Shown one piece after another: positions 18,665 to 29,953 of a DNA stretch of 64,000 bases; positions within the stretch are counted from its first letter, which is position 1; every line of letters begins with the position of its first letter. The stretch covers positions 1 through 64,000 of the forward strand of contig NZ_WHSB02000005.1 of NCBI RefSeq assembly GCF_010994755.1, written 5' to 3'. The DNA is from Shinella lacus. Lineage in GTDB: Bacteria; Pseudomonadota; Alphaproteobacteria; Rhizobiales; Rhizobiaceae. The position numbers were made by a program, and so were the translations under genes. A model generated the notes under the pieces. It saw nothing but the letters and a program-made list of their open reading frames with translations. It searched no databases and had not been told where the DNA came from.

Positions 18665-19888
18665 ATGAGACGGGTTGTTGTCACGGGTCTGGGGATCGTA
18701 TCCTCCATCGGGAACAATGCTGACGAAGTAACGGCGTCGCTGCGCGATGCGCGCTCCGGCATCAGCTTTTCCCAGGATTTCGCCGACCACGGCTTCAAGT
18801 GCCAGGTCTGGGGTGCGCCGAACATCGACACGGCCGACCTCGTGGATCGCCGCGCGGCCCGCTTCCTGTCGCAGGGCGGCTCCTGGAACCATGTCGCCAT
18901 GAAGCAGGCGATCGCCGATTCCGGCCTGGAAGAAGCCGATTACGCCGCCAACGAGCGCGCCGGCATCATCATGGGCTCGGGCGGCCCCTCCACCCGCACG
19001 CTGATCGAGGCGGCCGAGATCACGCTGAAGAACAACTCGCCCAAGCGCATCGGCCCGTTCGCCGTGCCGAAGGCGATGTCGTCCACGGCATCGGCGACGC
19101 TTGCCACCTGGTTCAAGATCCACGGCGTCAACTATTCCATCTCCTCGGCCTGCTCGACCTCGGCGCACTGCATCGGCAATGCCGCGGAAATGATCCAGTG
19201 GGGCAAGCAGGACATCATGTTCGCCGGCGGCCACGAGGACCTCGACTGGACCATGTCGAACCTCTTCGACGCCATGGGCGCCATGTCGTCCAAGTACAAT
19301 GACACGCCTGCCACCGCCTCGCGCGCCTATGACGTCAGCCGCGACGGCTTCGTCATCGCCGGCGGCGCCGGCGTGCTGGTGCTGGAAGAATACGAGCGTG
19401 CCAAGGCCCGCGGCGCCAAGATCTATGCGGAAATCGTCGGCTACGGCGCGACCTCGGACGGCTACGACATGGTCGCTCCGTCGGGCGAAGGCGCGATCCG
19501 CTGCATGCGCCAGGCGCTTGCCACGGTGAAAGGCGACGTCGACTATATCAACACGCACGGCACCTCGACGCCCGTCGGCGATTCGAAGGAGATCGGCGCG
19601 ATCCGCGAAGTCTTCGGCGACAAGATCCCGCACATCCAGTCGACCAAGTCGCTGACCGGCCATTCGCTGGGTGCAGCCGGCGTGCAGGAATCGATCTACG
19701 GCCTCCTGATGATGCAGGCCGGCTTCATCGGCGAGAGCGCGCATATCACCGAGCTCGACCCGGAATTCGACGGCGTGCCGATCGTGCGCAAGCGCATCGA
19801 CAATGCCAAGATCGACACCGTTCTTTCCAATTCCTTCGGCTTCGGCGGCACGAACGCCACGCTGGTCTTCCAGCGCCACAACGGATGA
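18665..19888 (+). CDS. fabB: beta-ketoacyl-ACP synthase I
   Basis: A 407-residue condensing enzyme that elongates cis-3-decenoyl-ACP for unsaturated fatty acid synthesis. The catalytic triad is visible: Cys163 in [10 protein letters not shown], His298 in [11 protein letters not shown] and His333 in [15 protein letters not shown] precedes ATG 18665. Its stop overlaps the start of fabI by four bases (ATGA), indicating translational coupling. Confidence 0.97.
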   Translation: MRRVVVTGLGIVSSIGNNADEVTASLRDARSGISFSQDFADHGFKCQVWGAPNIDTADLVDRRAARFLSQGGSWNHVAMKQAIADSGLEEADYAANERAGIIMGSGGPSTRTLIEAAEITLKNNSPKRIGPFAVPKAMSSTASATLATWFKIHGVNYSISSACSTSAHCIGNAAEMIQWGKQDIMFAGGHEDLDWTMSNLFDAMGAMSSKYNDTPATASRAYDVSRDGFVIAGGAGVLVLEEYERAKARGAKIYAEIVGYGATSDGYDMVAPSGEGAIRCMRQALATVKGDVDYINTHGTSTPVGDSKEIGAIREVFGDKIPHIQSTKSLTGHSLGAAGVQESIYGLLMMQAGFIGESAHITELDPEFDGVPIVRKRIDNAKIDTVLSNSFGFGGTNATLVFQRHNG

Positions 19889-20700
19889 CCAGCATGACGG
19901 GGATCATGAACGGCAAGCGCGGCCTCATCATGGGGGTCGCGAACAACCACTCCATCGCCTGGGGCATCGCCCAGAAGCTGGCGGGCCAGGGCGCGGAACT
20001 CGCCTTCACCTACCAGGGCGAAGCGCTCGGCAAGCGCGTGAAGCCGCTTGCCGCCGAGCTCGGCTCGGATTTCGTCATCCCCTGCGACGTCGAGGACATC
20101 GCCTCGGTGGATTCGACGATCGAGGCCATCAAGGAAAAGTGGGGCAAGCTCGATTTCGTCGTGCACGCCATCGGTTTTTCCGACAAGAACGAGCTGAAGG
20201 GCCTCTACGCCGACACCTCGCGCGACAATTTTTCGCGCACCATGGTGATCTCCTGCTTCTCGTTTACGGAGATTGCCAAGCGGGCGGCAGAGCTGATGAC
20301 GGAAGGCGGCTCGCTCCTGACGCTGACCTATGGCGGCTCGGTGCGCATCATGCCGAACTACAATGTCATGGGTGTCGCCAAGGCGGCTCTGGAAGCCTCC
20401 GTGCGCTATCTTGCCGGGGACTACGGCCCGCGCGGCATCCGCGTCAACGCGATCTCGGCTGGCCCGATCCGCACGCTCGCCGGTGCCGGCATTTCCGATG
20501 CACGCGCCATGCTCTCCTGGCAGCAGAAGAATGCGCCGCTGCGCCGCACCGTCACCATCGAGGATGTCGGCAATTCGGCGCTGTACCTGCTTTCCGACCT
20601 GTCGAGCGGCGTCACCGGCGAAATCCACTACGTGGACGCCGGCTACAACATCACCTCCATGCCGACGCTGGAGCGTCTGGCAAAGGCCGACAGCGAATAG
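19885..20700 (+). CDS. fabI: enoyl-ACP reductase (NADH)
   Basis: A 271-residue short-chain reductase that completes each elongation cycle by reducing trans-2-enoyl-ACP. The nucleotide motif [19 protein letters not shown] is near residues 11-29 and the catalytic pair Tyr159-x6-Lys166 is in [13 protein letters not shown]. This enzyme class is the target of triclosan and diazaborines. It overlaps fabB by four bases. A possible terminator follows at 20707-20732. Confidence 0.96.
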   Translation: MTSMTGIMNGKRGLIMGVANNHSIAWGIAQKLAGQGAELAFTYQGEALGKRVKPLAAELGSDFVIPCDVEDIASVDSTIEAIKEKWGKLDFVVHAIGFSDKNELKGLYADTSRDNFSRTMVISCFSFTEIAKRAAELMTEGGSLLTLTYGGSVRIMPNYNVMGVAKAALEASVRYLAGDYGPRGIRVNAISAGPIRTLAGAGISDARAMLSWQQKNAPLRRTVTIEDVGNSALYLLSDLSSGVTGEIHYVDAGYNITSMPTLERLAKADSE

Positions 20701-20706
20701 GATTTG

Positions 20707-20732
20707 CGGCGCGAAGCGGAAGCTTCGCGCCG
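20707..20732. terminator. hairpin between convergent genes, probable terminator
   Basis: An 11-bp perfect stem (20707-20717 with 20722-20732) with loop GGAA lies 6 bases after the fabI stop. The plus side is followed only by TCTTCCCC, a weak T-run, so termination may be partial. Confidence 0.5.
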
Positions 20733-20745
20733 TCTTCCCCTGCGC

Positions 20746-20973
20746 TCAAAGCGCCATCAGCACGACGACGAGCAGGATGACCACGGCGAGCACGCCGAGG
20801 AACAGCACGCGCACGCGGCTGTTCATTTCCGGCACTTTTCCCTCCGCGGCGCGCTTCAGGAAGGCGAGCGGCACTTCGGAGGTCGGCGTATGCCCCTCCG
20901 CCTCCTTCACATCCTTGACGATGACTTCCGCCACATCTTCCGTGATCGGCGGTCTTGCAGGTCCAAAAGCCAT
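20746..20973 (-). CDS. small tail-anchored membrane protein
   Basis: A 75-residue protein with a soluble N-terminal part (MAFGPARPPITEDVAEVIVK) and one C-terminal membrane span (VLFLGVLAVVILLVVVLMAL) ending the chain, a tail-anchor layout. Function is unknown to me. ATG 20973 follows AGGAG with good spacing. It is convergent with fabI. Confidence 0.65.
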   Translation of the reverse strand: MAFGPARPPITEDVAEVIVKDVKEAEGHTPTSEVPLAFLKRAAEGKVPEMNSRVRVLFLGVLAVVILLVVVLMAL

Positions 20974-21039
20974 TACGGATCTCCTGAACGGAACGGTTCC
21001 GTGATGGTGGACCTCTTTCATTGAAATGGCAATCGGTCG

Positions 21040-21642
21040 CTATTCCAGCACGACCGGCACAAGCGAGAGGACGAGCAGCAGCGCCATCGCCCGGTTGAAC
21101 AGCCGGAGGCTGCGCTCGCGCGTAATGAACCGCGCGGCTCCCACGCCGACGGCGGTCCAGGCCAAGGTGCTGACGAGGGTCGCACCGCCGAAGATGACGG
21201 CGAAGGCGGCCGGAACCGTCAGGTCTCCGGCGATGCCGCTGCCATAGGTGACGACGGCGCCCGCCACCATCACCCAGAGCTTTGGATTGACGAGTTGCAG
21301 CAGCGCGCCTTCCACGACCGTGAACGGCCGCTGCCTGCCATTCTCCGCGGCAAAGCCTGCGGGCGCGGCATTGGCAATGCGCCAGGCGAGCCAGAGCAGA
21401 TAGGAGACGCCCACCCACTTCAGCACCAGATGCACGCGCGGCTCCGAGACGATCGATCCGCCCGCCGCCGCAACGACGAAGATGATGACGGCGACACCGA
21501 TGCCCATGCCGATCGCCACCGGAAGCGTGCGGCGGAAGCCGTAATTCGCGCCGGAGGCCGTCACCATCGTGTTGTTCGGCCCCGGCGTGCCCGCCATGGC
21601 GAATGCAAAGCCCGATGCCGCCAGAACCCAAGCCCAGTCCAT
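21040..21642 (-). CDS. LysE family amino-acid exporter
   Basis: A 200-residue inner-membrane protein with about six spans. The N-terminal AGTPGPNNTMVTASGANYGF is the LysE/RhtB signature for exporters of amino acids or related compounds. GAGGAG precedes ATG 21642. The gene is divergent from an Lrp/AsnC-type regulator, the classic arrangement for amino-acid-induced export, so that regulator probably controls it. The substrate is not predictable from sequence. Confidence 0.88.
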   Translation of the reverse strand: MDWAWVLAASGFAFAMAGTPGPNNTMVTASGANYGFRRTLPVAIGMGIGVAVIIFVVAAAGGSIVSEPRVHLVLKWVGVSYLLWLAWRIANAAPAGFAAENGRQRPFTVVEGALLQLVNPKLWVMVAGAVVTYGSGIAGDLTVPAAFAVIFGGATLVSTLAWTAVGVGAARFITRERSLRLFNRAMALLLVLSLVPVVLE

Positions 21643-21772
21643 ATCGCTCTCCTCGTCAAACCGAGGCAAGCCTAGCCGACCCCGTGCGCAACGGGGTTGC
21701 CAAGATGCCAAAGCTGGGGAAGAGTTTGGCATCAGCTGCCGTCAAGCGGCTTGAACGTTTGTGAGGATTCCA

Positions 21773-22231
21773 ATGCAGCTCGACGACATAGATCGCCGCA
21801 TCCTGCGCGAGTTACAGCAGGACGGTCGGATGCAGAATATCGAACTGGCAAGGCGCGTCGGCCTGTCGCCCTCGCCCTGTCTGCGCCGGGTCAAGCTGCT
21901 GGAGGAGGCGGGCGTGATCAGCCGTTACGTGGCGGTGGTCGACCAGGCGAAGGTCGGTCTGCAACTTTCCATGTTCGCCCGCGTCTGGCTCACGGCACAG
22001 GATGCCGAGACGATCGACCATTTCATCGCCGCGATGAAGCGGCTGCCCGAGGTGGTGGAGTGTTACATCATGCTCGGCGAGAGCGACGCGCTGTTGCGCG
22101 TCGTCGTGTCGGACCTTGCGGACTACCGCCGCTTCCAGGCGGCCAACCTTACCCGCAAGAACGGCATCCAGAACGTCAAGACGGACGTGCCGAGCGAGAC
22201 GATCAAACAGACCTTCGCGCTGCCGCTGTGA
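21773..22231 (+). CDS. Lrp/AsnC family transcriptional regulator
   Basis: A 152-residue feast/famine regulator with an N-terminal helix-turn-helix (LDDIDRRILRELQQDGRMQN to LARRVGLSPSPCLRRVKLLE) and a C-terminal RAM ligand-sensing domain (SMFARVWLTAQD to RKNGIQNVKTDV). ATG 21773 has GAGGAT upstream; GTG 21761 is less likely. It is divergent from the LysE exporter across a 130-base gap, which probably holds its operator. Confidence 0.9.
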   Translation: MQLDDIDRRILRELQQDGRMQNIELARRVGLSPSPCLRRVKLLEEAGVISRYVAVVDQAKVGLQLSMFARVWLTAQDAETIDHFIAAMKRLPEVVECYIMLGESDALLRVVVSDLADYRRFQAANLTRKNGIQNVKTDVPSETIKQTFALPL

Positions 22232-22240
22232 GCATTTAGA

Positions 22241-23257
22241 CTAGCGCTTGCCCCAGAGGACCTTGAAGCGGGCGTTGCGGCAGACCTCGCCCGATTCCTT
22301 GAAGGCTTCCTTCAGCACCGGCTCGTAAGGCAGGCCGCGGTTGGCGACCATCAGCAGGCGGCCGCCGACCTTGAGCGCCTTCGCCGCCGCCTGGATCATG
22401 CCGGCGCCGAGCGCGTGGTCGGCCGCATGGCCCTCGTGGAAGGGCGGGTTCATGACGATGAGGTCGTAGTGGTCGCGCGGCGTCTCGGCTGTCAGGTCGA
22501 ACCAGTAGTAGCGCGTCGGAATGTTCGGGCAGTTCTCCGCCATGTTCTCCTTGGCGGCTTCGAGCGCTTCGTAATGCGCCTCGAACAGGTCGATGCCCTT
22601 CACCTGCGGCGCGCGGCCGCCGAGCATGACGGAGAGGTAGCCCCAGCCCGCGCCGAAATCGGCGGCGTGGCCGTGGAAATCTTCCGGAATGCGGGTCGCG
22701 AGCAGTTCGGAGCCGTCGTCGATCCGGTCATGCGAGAACATGCCCGGGGCTGCGGTAAAGCGGCCGACGATGCGCACCGGCTTGGCCGCCAGCTTGGCGA
22801 TCGCATCGGCCGGGTCTTCCGGACGGGCGAACCAGATGGCGAGGCCGTGATATTTCGGCATGTAGTCGCCGGTCAGGCCCAATTGGTCCAGGCGCTTGCG
22901 CATGGACTGGATGCCGTCTTCCTTGCCGCCGGCAACGATGATGATGCCGCCGGTGCGCACGCGGCGCAGCGCTTCCGCGATGCGGTTCTCGTTCTCGCCC
23001 TTGTGCTTGTTGATCAGGATGAGCGCGCCGTCATAGTCCTCGCCCTCGACCAGCGGCTTGACGGGCACGCGCACCGCCTCCAGGCCGCGATAGAGCGGGC
23101 GAAGCGGCTGGACCGCGTCGAGCACCGCCCCAAAGCCTTCCGGCGGCCGCTGGCCGGCCTCTGCGCCGAGGAACAGATAGCGCTCGTCCTCGCCGGGCAT
23201 GGCAAGCGTGCCGGAGGCGAAAGGATGGAACAGGGTTTTCAGGGCTTCGCGGGTCAT
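22241..23257 (-). CDS. RsmC-like 16S rRNA guanine-N2 methyltransferase
   Basis: A 338-residue SAM-dependent methyltransferase with the double-domain layout of RsmC/RlmG: a degenerate N-terminal domain and an active C-terminal one. The SAM site is FGAGWGYLSVML and the catalytic motif is NPPFHEG, the NPPF form used for guanine N2 methylation of rRNA. RsmC modifies G1207 of 16S rRNA; RlmG acts on 23S, and I cannot separate them by eye. The start MTREALKTLFHPF at 23257 is preferred over a longer open frame to 23341. It lies downstream of pnp, behind a terminator. Confidence 0.85.
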   Translation of the reverse strand: MTREALKTLFHPFASGTLAMPGEDERYLFLGAEAGQRPPEGFGAVLDAVQPLRPLYRGLEAVRVPVKPLVEGEDYDGALILINKHKGENENRIAEALRRVRTGGIIIVAGGKEDGIQSMRKRLDQLGLTGDYMPKYHGLAIWFARPEDPADAIAKLAAKPVRIVGRFTAAPGMFSHDRIDDGSELLATRIPEDFHGHAADFGAGWGYLSVMLGGRAPQVKGIDLFEAHYEALEAAKENMAENCPNIPTRYYWFDLTAETPRDHYDLIVMNPPFHEGHAADHALGAGMIQAAAKALKVGGRLLMVANRGLPYEPVLKEAFKESGEVCRNARFKVLWGKR

Positions 23258-23303
23258 ATGGGTGGGCTTTCGGACGGGCGGGAGAACAGATTGAGCATAA
23301 GTA

Positions 23304-23338
23304 AAAGGGGCGCGGAACGTGCCGCTCCGCGCCCCTTT
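23304..23338 (-). terminator. intrinsic terminator of pnp
   Basis: A 13-bp perfect stem (23304-23316 with 23326-23338) encloses a 9-base loop. On the minus strand it lies 18 bases after the pnp stop and ends in TTTTA. Confidence 0.75.
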
Positions 23339-23356
23339 CAAAGGTAGAGAGTAGGC

Positions 23357-25498
<2,142 letters not shown>

Positions 25499-25851
25499 GT
25501 CTTGTCCTTCTTGGCAGATACGCGCACCGCCGCCCGAAAAGGCGCAGGTGGTCTATCCGCTTTCATGACGCATCATGGGCAAGACAACGGGAGGCTTCCG
25601 GGTGGTGGCTCGCGAACTCTGCGGGCGAAGGCTCTTTGAGCCCGGCCGACGACAGGCGCGCGCCTGAAGCATCCTGCAATCCTGCCCCATGACAGGTCAT
25701 CGGTTGGTTCCGCAGGACCGGCCCATCCGGCCTGCTGGAGAATTCCGTTTCACGAGGCGGTCGCAACCGGCACAGGGGGAACGGTCTGGCGAAGCGTCTG
25801 CTCCGCAAAAGAAAGCGGCGGGCGCTCACGAAGAACGCCCGCCGAAAAGGC
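25499..25851 (-). other. 353-base rpsO-pnp intergenic region
   Basis: The gap holds the rpsO terminator (25816-25844) and, after it, about 315 bases that should contain a pnp promoter and untranslated leader. I see no second terminator, no tRNA and no convincing small gene. In other bacteria an RNase III-cut hairpin in this leader autoregulates pnp; I could not identify a long hairpin by eye. Confidence 0.4.
25816..25844 (-). terminator. intrinsic terminator of rpsO
   Basis: A 9-bp GC stem (25816-25824 with 25836-25844) with an 11-base loop is followed on the minus strand by TTTCTTTT. It starts 8 bases after the rpsO stop. Confidence 0.75.
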
Positions 25852-26121
25852 TTAGCGGCGAATGCCCAGGGCAGCAATCAGCTTGCTGTAACGGGCTTCG
25901 TCCTTCTTCTTGAGGTAATCAAGAAGCGAGCGACGGCTGGAAACCATGGTCAGAAGGCCACGACGGGAGTGGTTGTCCTTCTTGTGGTCCTTGAAATGGC
26001 CGGTCAGGTTGTTGATCCGCTCGGTCAGGATAGCAACCTGGACTTCCGGGGAACCGGTGTCGCCTTCGACAGTTGCATATTCCTTGATCAGCGCAGCCTT
26101 GCGCTCAGCAGTAATCGACAT
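25852..26121 (-). CDS. rpsO: 30S ribosomal protein S15
   Basis: An 89-residue S15 protein that binds 16S rRNA early in small-subunit assembly. The motif [20 protein letters not shown] is the family signature and the length is the usual 89. AAAGGA precedes ATG 26121. The leader contains a long stem (26175-26221) that may be an S15 autoregulatory RNA. Its terminator separates it from pnp. Confidence 0.98.
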   Translation of the reverse strand: MSITAERKAALIKEYATVEGDTGSPEVQVAILTERINNLTGHFKDHKKDNHSRRGLLTMVSSRRSLLDYLKKKDEARYSKLIAALGIRR

Positions 26122-26174
26122 CGTATGTCCTTTCATGAATGGAGAACTTAGGACGCCAAAAGCCGGGATGTCGT

Positions 26175-26221
26175 CCAGCAATGGCCGTGAATGCAAGCGG
26201 AGCCTAGGCCCGCATTGCTGG
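26175..26221 (-). promoter_or_regulatory. structured rpsO leader, candidate S15 autoregulatory RNA
   Basis: A 9-bp perfect stem pairs 26175-26183 with 26213-26221 and encloses a GC-rich interior that can form a smaller hairpin. It lies 54-100 bases before the rpsO start. Alphaproteobacterial rpsO leaders are known to carry an S15-binding regulatory RNA; whether this structure is that family needs a covariance search. Confidence 0.45.
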
Positions 26222-26274
26222 CGGTGCCTATAAACCATTCCCTTATGAAAGGGAAGAGCCGTCGTTCGGGACGC

Positions 26275-26604
26275 CTAGCGCTGCTCGGCCGGCTGGCTCG
26301 GTCCCGCCTCGCGCGTTTCTCCCGGCTGCTTGCACACGACATAGGCGCCGAAGATCCAGCCGAGCCGTTCACCCTGCCGCGCCACGAAGAGCCAGTGTTT
26401 CTGGCCGACCTTCATCTCGTCGACCACCTCGACGATCGAGCCGTTCGCAAGCGTCGTCAGGATCGTGCCGTTGGGCGCCGTGCGCACGTTGAGCGGCGTG
26501 CCCGTCGGGTCGTCGACGTAACATTCGCCATAGGCGGCGAAGGCGGAAGGGATGGAGGCGACAAGGCATGCCAGGACGGCGAACACACGCAAGAAGGACG
26601 TCAT
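26275..26604 (-). CDS. secreted SH3 domain protein
   Basis: A 109-residue exported protein: signal peptide MTSFLRVFAVLACLVASIPS with cleavage near AFAAYG, then one bacterial SH3 domain (TPLNVRTAPNGTILTTLANG to KHWLFVARQGERLGWIFGAY) and a short polar tail. Such domains often bind peptidoglycan or proteins in the periplasm. It lies 43 bases after the HWE histidine kinase gene, so they are probably co-transcribed. The pair interrupts the truB-rpsO neighbourhood. Confidence 0.8.
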   Translation of the reverse strand: MTSFLRVFAVLACLVASIPSAFAAYGECYVDDPTGTPLNVRTAPNGTILTTLANGSIVEVVDEMKVGQKHWLFVARQGERLGWIFGAYVVCKQPGETREAGPSQPAEQR

Positions 26605-26647
26605 GAAATAGACCTGCAATGGATATGTCGGAAGAAAGCCGGCTTGC

Positions 26648-28381
26648 TCATGGCGCGGTGCCCTGCTGGTGGACGTCCTCATCGCGCAGCCGCGCCAGGG
26701 GGATCGTCACCCGCCATTCGATGCCGTCGTCATGCACGATGAAGTCGAGTTTGGCATCGAGCGCCATGCCGAGCATGCGTTCCAGCACGACGCTGCCGAA
26801 ACCCTTGCGGCTTGCGGCGATGGCATCCTTGTCGATCGTCGCCCGGCTTTCGCGCCAGATGAGATTGAGGTCGTCGCCCGATGTCACCCAGCTCAGCGAG
26901 ACCACGCCCGTCTCATTGGCGAGCGCACCGTATTTCGTGGCATTGGTGGAAAGCTCGTGCAGCGCCATGCCGAGGGTCTGGGAGGCCTGCGGATCGAGCA
27001 GCACAGCGGGGCCGGCGATGCGCACGCGCGTCGTGTCGTCCGGCGTGAAGGGTTTTAGCTGGTTCTTGGCGAGTTCGGCGAGGTTTACGCCCTGGGTGGC
27101 ATTGGCGATCATCAGGTCCGTCGAGCGGGCGAGACCGGCGACGCGCTTGCGGAAGGTATCCGCAAAGTCGGCCGCATTGTCCGCACCCGCCGCCGACTGG
27201 TTCAGCATGGCCTGGATGACGGTCAGTTGGTTCTTCGAGCGGTGCGCCACCTCGCGCATCAGGAAGCGCACCTCGTTTTCCGATTTGACACGGGCATCGG
27301 CCGCCTCGGCGAGCGCGCGCGATACTGTCTCCAGCTCGGAAATGGCATAGGGGCGCGGCGCGACCCGTTCGCCGTGGCCGAGCCGGCGCGCATCATGCGC
27401 CAGCAGCCTGACGTCGCGCGACAGCACGCGGGCGATGCCGACGGCGCTGGCCGCGGCGAGCGCCGCAAAGACCGCGCCGCCGATCGTCAGCCAGAGGAAG
27501 GAGGAGACGGCCGGCCCCTGCACATCCGACGATTTCGCCCAGGCGATCATGCGCCAGCCGGCAAGCGAGGAGAATTCCGTGACGACCTGATACTCGGTGC
27601 CGCCCTGCCGCATGGTGCTGACGCCGAGGCGCAGCGACGGCACGACGCGCAGGAAGAAGGGCGTTCCCGTCTTCTGCTTGTCATCCGTCGAGACGATGAC
27701 CGTGCCTTCGGAATCCAGCACCGCCGCATTCCAGCCGGGCGAGAGAATATCCGGATTGACCGCGCGCCGGAGCGACTCGGCGTTCTTCGTCAGCGTCAGC
27801 AGCACATGCTGGCCATTGGCAAGGCGCATCGGCTGGTAAACATTGAACACCCATTGCTGCGCGGTCCTGCCGAAGAACAGGTCCGAGACGATGCGCTCGC
27901 CGCGCTCCAGCGCCAGGCCGGCGGAGACCGGCTCGGAGGTCGTTTTCAGCACCGTGCCGTAGGGCACGCGCGTGTTGAGCAACTGCCGCATCGTCTGGTC
28001 GATGACGAGGAAATAGATGTCCGTGCCTTCGAGCGCCTTGGTCGCCTGCCCATGCAGGGACGCGTAATCGCCCTTTTCCAGGCTGTCCGAGGTCGACAGG
28101 AAGTTGAGCGTCGAGAACATGCCGGAAATCTCGCGCTCGACCGCACGGTTCACGGCGCCCGTCGACGTGCGCAGCAGCGATTCGAAGATGCGTTCCTGCG
28201 CCTCATTGGTGCGCTTCAGCACGACGATCGAAAACAGGAAGGACGGAATGACGATGACGAGGATGAGGCAGACGAGGTAGAAGACGACCGGGTGGTGCAT
28301 GCGCCGGCGGCTCTGAACAGGGCCTGCGCCCTCACCCGCGTCCTCATCGGACACCGTTCTGTCAGTCGGCGCAATCGTCAA
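26648..28381 (-). CDS. HWE family sensor histidine kinase
   Basis: A 577-residue membrane sensor kinase. One span near residues 30-52 (VVFYLVCLILVIVIPSFLFS), an extracytoplasmic sensing region of about 230 residues, and a second span near 290-315 lead to a linker and the kinase. The phospho-acceptor His is in REVAHRSKNQLTVIQAMLNQ. The N-box LHELSTNATKYGAL and the WxE signature LIWRE place it in the HWE group, common in rhizobia and usually tied to general stress or light signalling. It seems to start at TTG 28381, with AAAGGG upstream; ATG 28300 is the alternative. No response regulator is adjacent. Confidence 0.88.
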   Translation of the reverse strand: MTIAPTDRTVSDEDAGEGAGPVQSRRRMHHPVVFYLVCLILVIVIPSFLFSIVVLKRTNEAQERIFESLLRTSTGAVNRAVEREISGMFSTLNFLSTSDSLEKGDYASLHGQATKALEGTDIYFLVIDQTMRQLLNTRVPYGTVLKTTSEPVSAGLALERGERIVSDLFFGRTAQQWVFNVYQPMRLANGQHVLLTLTKNAESLRRAVNPDILSPGWNAAVLDSEGTVIVSTDDKQKTGTPFFLRVVPSLRLGVSTMRQGGTEYQVVTEFSSLAGWRMIAWAKSSDVQGPAVSSFLWLTIGGAVFAALAAASAVGIARVLSRDVRLLAHDARRLGHGERVAPRPYAISELETVSRALAEAADARVKSENEVRFLMREVAHRSKNQLTVIQAMLNQSAAGADNAADFADTFRKRVAGLARSTDLMIANATQGVNLAELAKNQLKPFTPDDTTRVRIAGPAVLLDPQASQTLGMALHELSTNATKYGALANETGVVSLSWVTSGDDLNLIWRESRATIDKDAIAASRKGFGSVVLERMLGMALDAKLDFIVHDDGIEWRVTIPLARLRDEDVHQQGTAP

Positions 28382-28525
28382 CGGCCAGCCCTTTCACCCT
28401 TCGCCCGCGACCGGGCGAGACGGCAATGCGCCGCCCTGCCCGCTTGTGAGCGAACCTCGCCGGCCATAAAGCCTGTAGCTTGTGGTGAAATCAAGTCGGC
28501 AGCGATTGGTTCCGCCGACCCATTG

Positions 28526-29461
28526 TTAGCCGGCAAAGACCCGCTTGGGCCGGAATTCGCCGCCGCCGATCTCGCCGATCGCCACCAGTTTTCCGCGCGC
28601 CGTGGCATAGGCCTCGTCCGCCGAAACCGGCGCATCGCGACCGCGCAGGATGATCGGATTGCCCATGCGCAGGCGATGCGCCTGGTCGTCGTTGATGACG
28701 ATCTGCGGCAGGCTGGAGAGCGCCTCGCCAGTATCGATCAGGAAAGCGTCGAGGGCAGCCAGGCGCTCGGCCTCATCCTCGATCTTTTCCAGCGCCGTAA
28801 GCTCGGCGAGCGGCACCATGTCGTCCTCGCCGAAGGGCGCGACGAAGCTGCGGCGCAGCCCGGAAATATGGCCGTAACAGCCGAGCTGGCGGCCGAAATC
28901 GCGGGCGAGCGCGCGCACATAGGTGCCCTTGCCGCATTCGACCTCGAATTCCGCCGTGTTCTCGTCCGGGCAGCCGATCAGCGTCAGCCGATGGATTTCC
29001 ACCTCGCGCGACGGGATTTCGACGACTTCGCCTTCGCGGGCGAGATCGTAGGCGCGCTCGCCGTCGATCTTGATTGCGGAAAACTGCGGCGGAATCTGCT
29101 GGATGGTGCCGGTATATTCGCCGAGGATCGCCTTGATCGCGTCGGCCGTGGGGCGCTTGTCGGCGCTCTGCGTCACCGTACCTTCGAGGTCGTCTGTGCT
29201 GCGCTCCTCGCCCCAGGTGACGGTGAATTCGTAGATCTTGCGGCCATCCATGACATAAGGCACGGTCTTGGTGGCGTCGCCCAGCGCGATCGGCAGCATG
29301 CCGGAGGCGAGCGGATCGAGCGTGCCGGCATGGCCGGCCTTCTGCGCCTTGAACAGCCACTTGATCTTGGCGACGGCTTCGGTCGAGCCGAAATCGAACG
29401 GCTTGTCGAGGATAAGCCAGCCGGAAATCGGCCGGCCCTTGGGCTTGCGGGGCTTGGACAT
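28526..29461 (-). CDS. truB: tRNA pseudouridine-55 synthase
   Basis: A 311-residue pseudouridine synthase that modifies U55 in the T-loop of most tRNAs. The catalytic Asp49 is in [30 protein letters not shown] and [15 protein letters not shown] are further family motifs. It begins 12 bases after the rbfA stop, so it is in the infB-rbfA transcript. Confidence 0.97.
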   Translation of the reverse strand: MSKPRKPKGRPISGWLILDKPFDFGSTEAVAKIKWLFKAQKAGHAGTLDPLASGMLPIALGDATKTVPYVMDGRKIYEFTVTWGEERSTDDLEGTVTQSADKRPTADAIKAILGEYTGTIQQIPPQFSAIKIDGERAYDLAREGEVVEIPSREVEIHRLTLIGCPDENTAEFEVECGKGTYVRALARDFGRQLGCYGHISGLRRSFVAPFGEDDMVPLAELTALEKIEDEAERLAALDAFLIDTGEALSSLPQIVINDDQAHRLRMGNPIILRGRDAPVSADEAYATARGKLVAIGEIGGGEFRPKRVFAG

Positions 29462-29473
29462 CTTATTCCTAGT

Positions 29474-29881
29474 TTATTTGTCGCCGTCGTCGTCGGCGGC
29501 AAGATCGCGGGCGACTTCCGGCGAACGCAGGATTTCGTCGATCTTCTTGTAATTGTCGAAGCTCGTATCGTCGCGGAAGCGCACGTCGGGCATGTACTTC
29601 ATCTGGCGAAGCTGGGAGCCCATACGGCCGCGGATGAACTTTGCGTTCCGGTTGAGCGCCTCGATCACCGTGTCGTGGTCCTTGACGCCGAGCGGCGTCA
29701 CGAAGGCCGTGGCGTGCTTGAGGTCGGGCGACATGCGCACCTCCGAGATGGAGATCACCGTCGTCTCGATCAGCGGATCGCGCACTTCGCCGCGCTGAAG
29801 CACCTGGGTGATCGCCGCGCGCACCTGCTCGCCCACGCGCAGCATGCGTTGCGAAGGCGCTGAGGATGTTGCTCTTACCAT
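29474..29881 (-). CDS. rbfA: 30S ribosome-binding factor A
   Basis: A 135-residue KH-fold protein needed for late maturation of 16S rRNA in the 30S subunit. [20 protein letters not shown] and the C-terminal [18 protein letters not shown] are typical. The start at 29881 is fixed by AAAGGTGACGACC before ATG. Its ribosome site directly follows the T-run of a terminator hairpin (29895-29932), so expression may depend on readthrough or an internal promoter. Confidence 0.95.
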   Translation of the reverse strand: MVRATSSAPSQRMLRVGEQVRAAITQVLQRGEVRDPLIETTVISISEVRMSPDLKHATAFVTPLGVKDHDTVIEALNRNAKFIRGRMGSQLRQMKYMPDVRFRDDTSFDNYKKIDEILRSPEVARDLAADDDGDK

Positions 29882-29894
29882 GGTCGTCACCTTT

Positions 29895-29932
29895 AAAAAA
29901 ATGCGAGCGCCGAAACGATCCGGCGCTCGCAT
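29895..29932 (-). terminator. intrinsic terminator between infB and rbfA
   Basis: A perfect 12-bp stem (29901-29912 with 29921-29932), 8-base loop, followed on the minus strand by seven T. It lies 22 bases after the infB stop and immediately before the rbfA ribosome site, in the middle of a gene string normally treated as one operon. Confidence 0.8.
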
Positions 29933-29953
29933 GATGTTTGGATCGCCGGACGC

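Noticed and set aside
26238-26255. Terminator after the SH3 gene
   Set aside because: TTCCCTT/AAGGGAA is a 7-bp AT-rich stem without a following T-run.
27227-29863. 878-codon open frame antisense to the HWE kinase, truB and rbfA
   Set aside because: It crosses several real genes on the other strand and has no recognisable domain.
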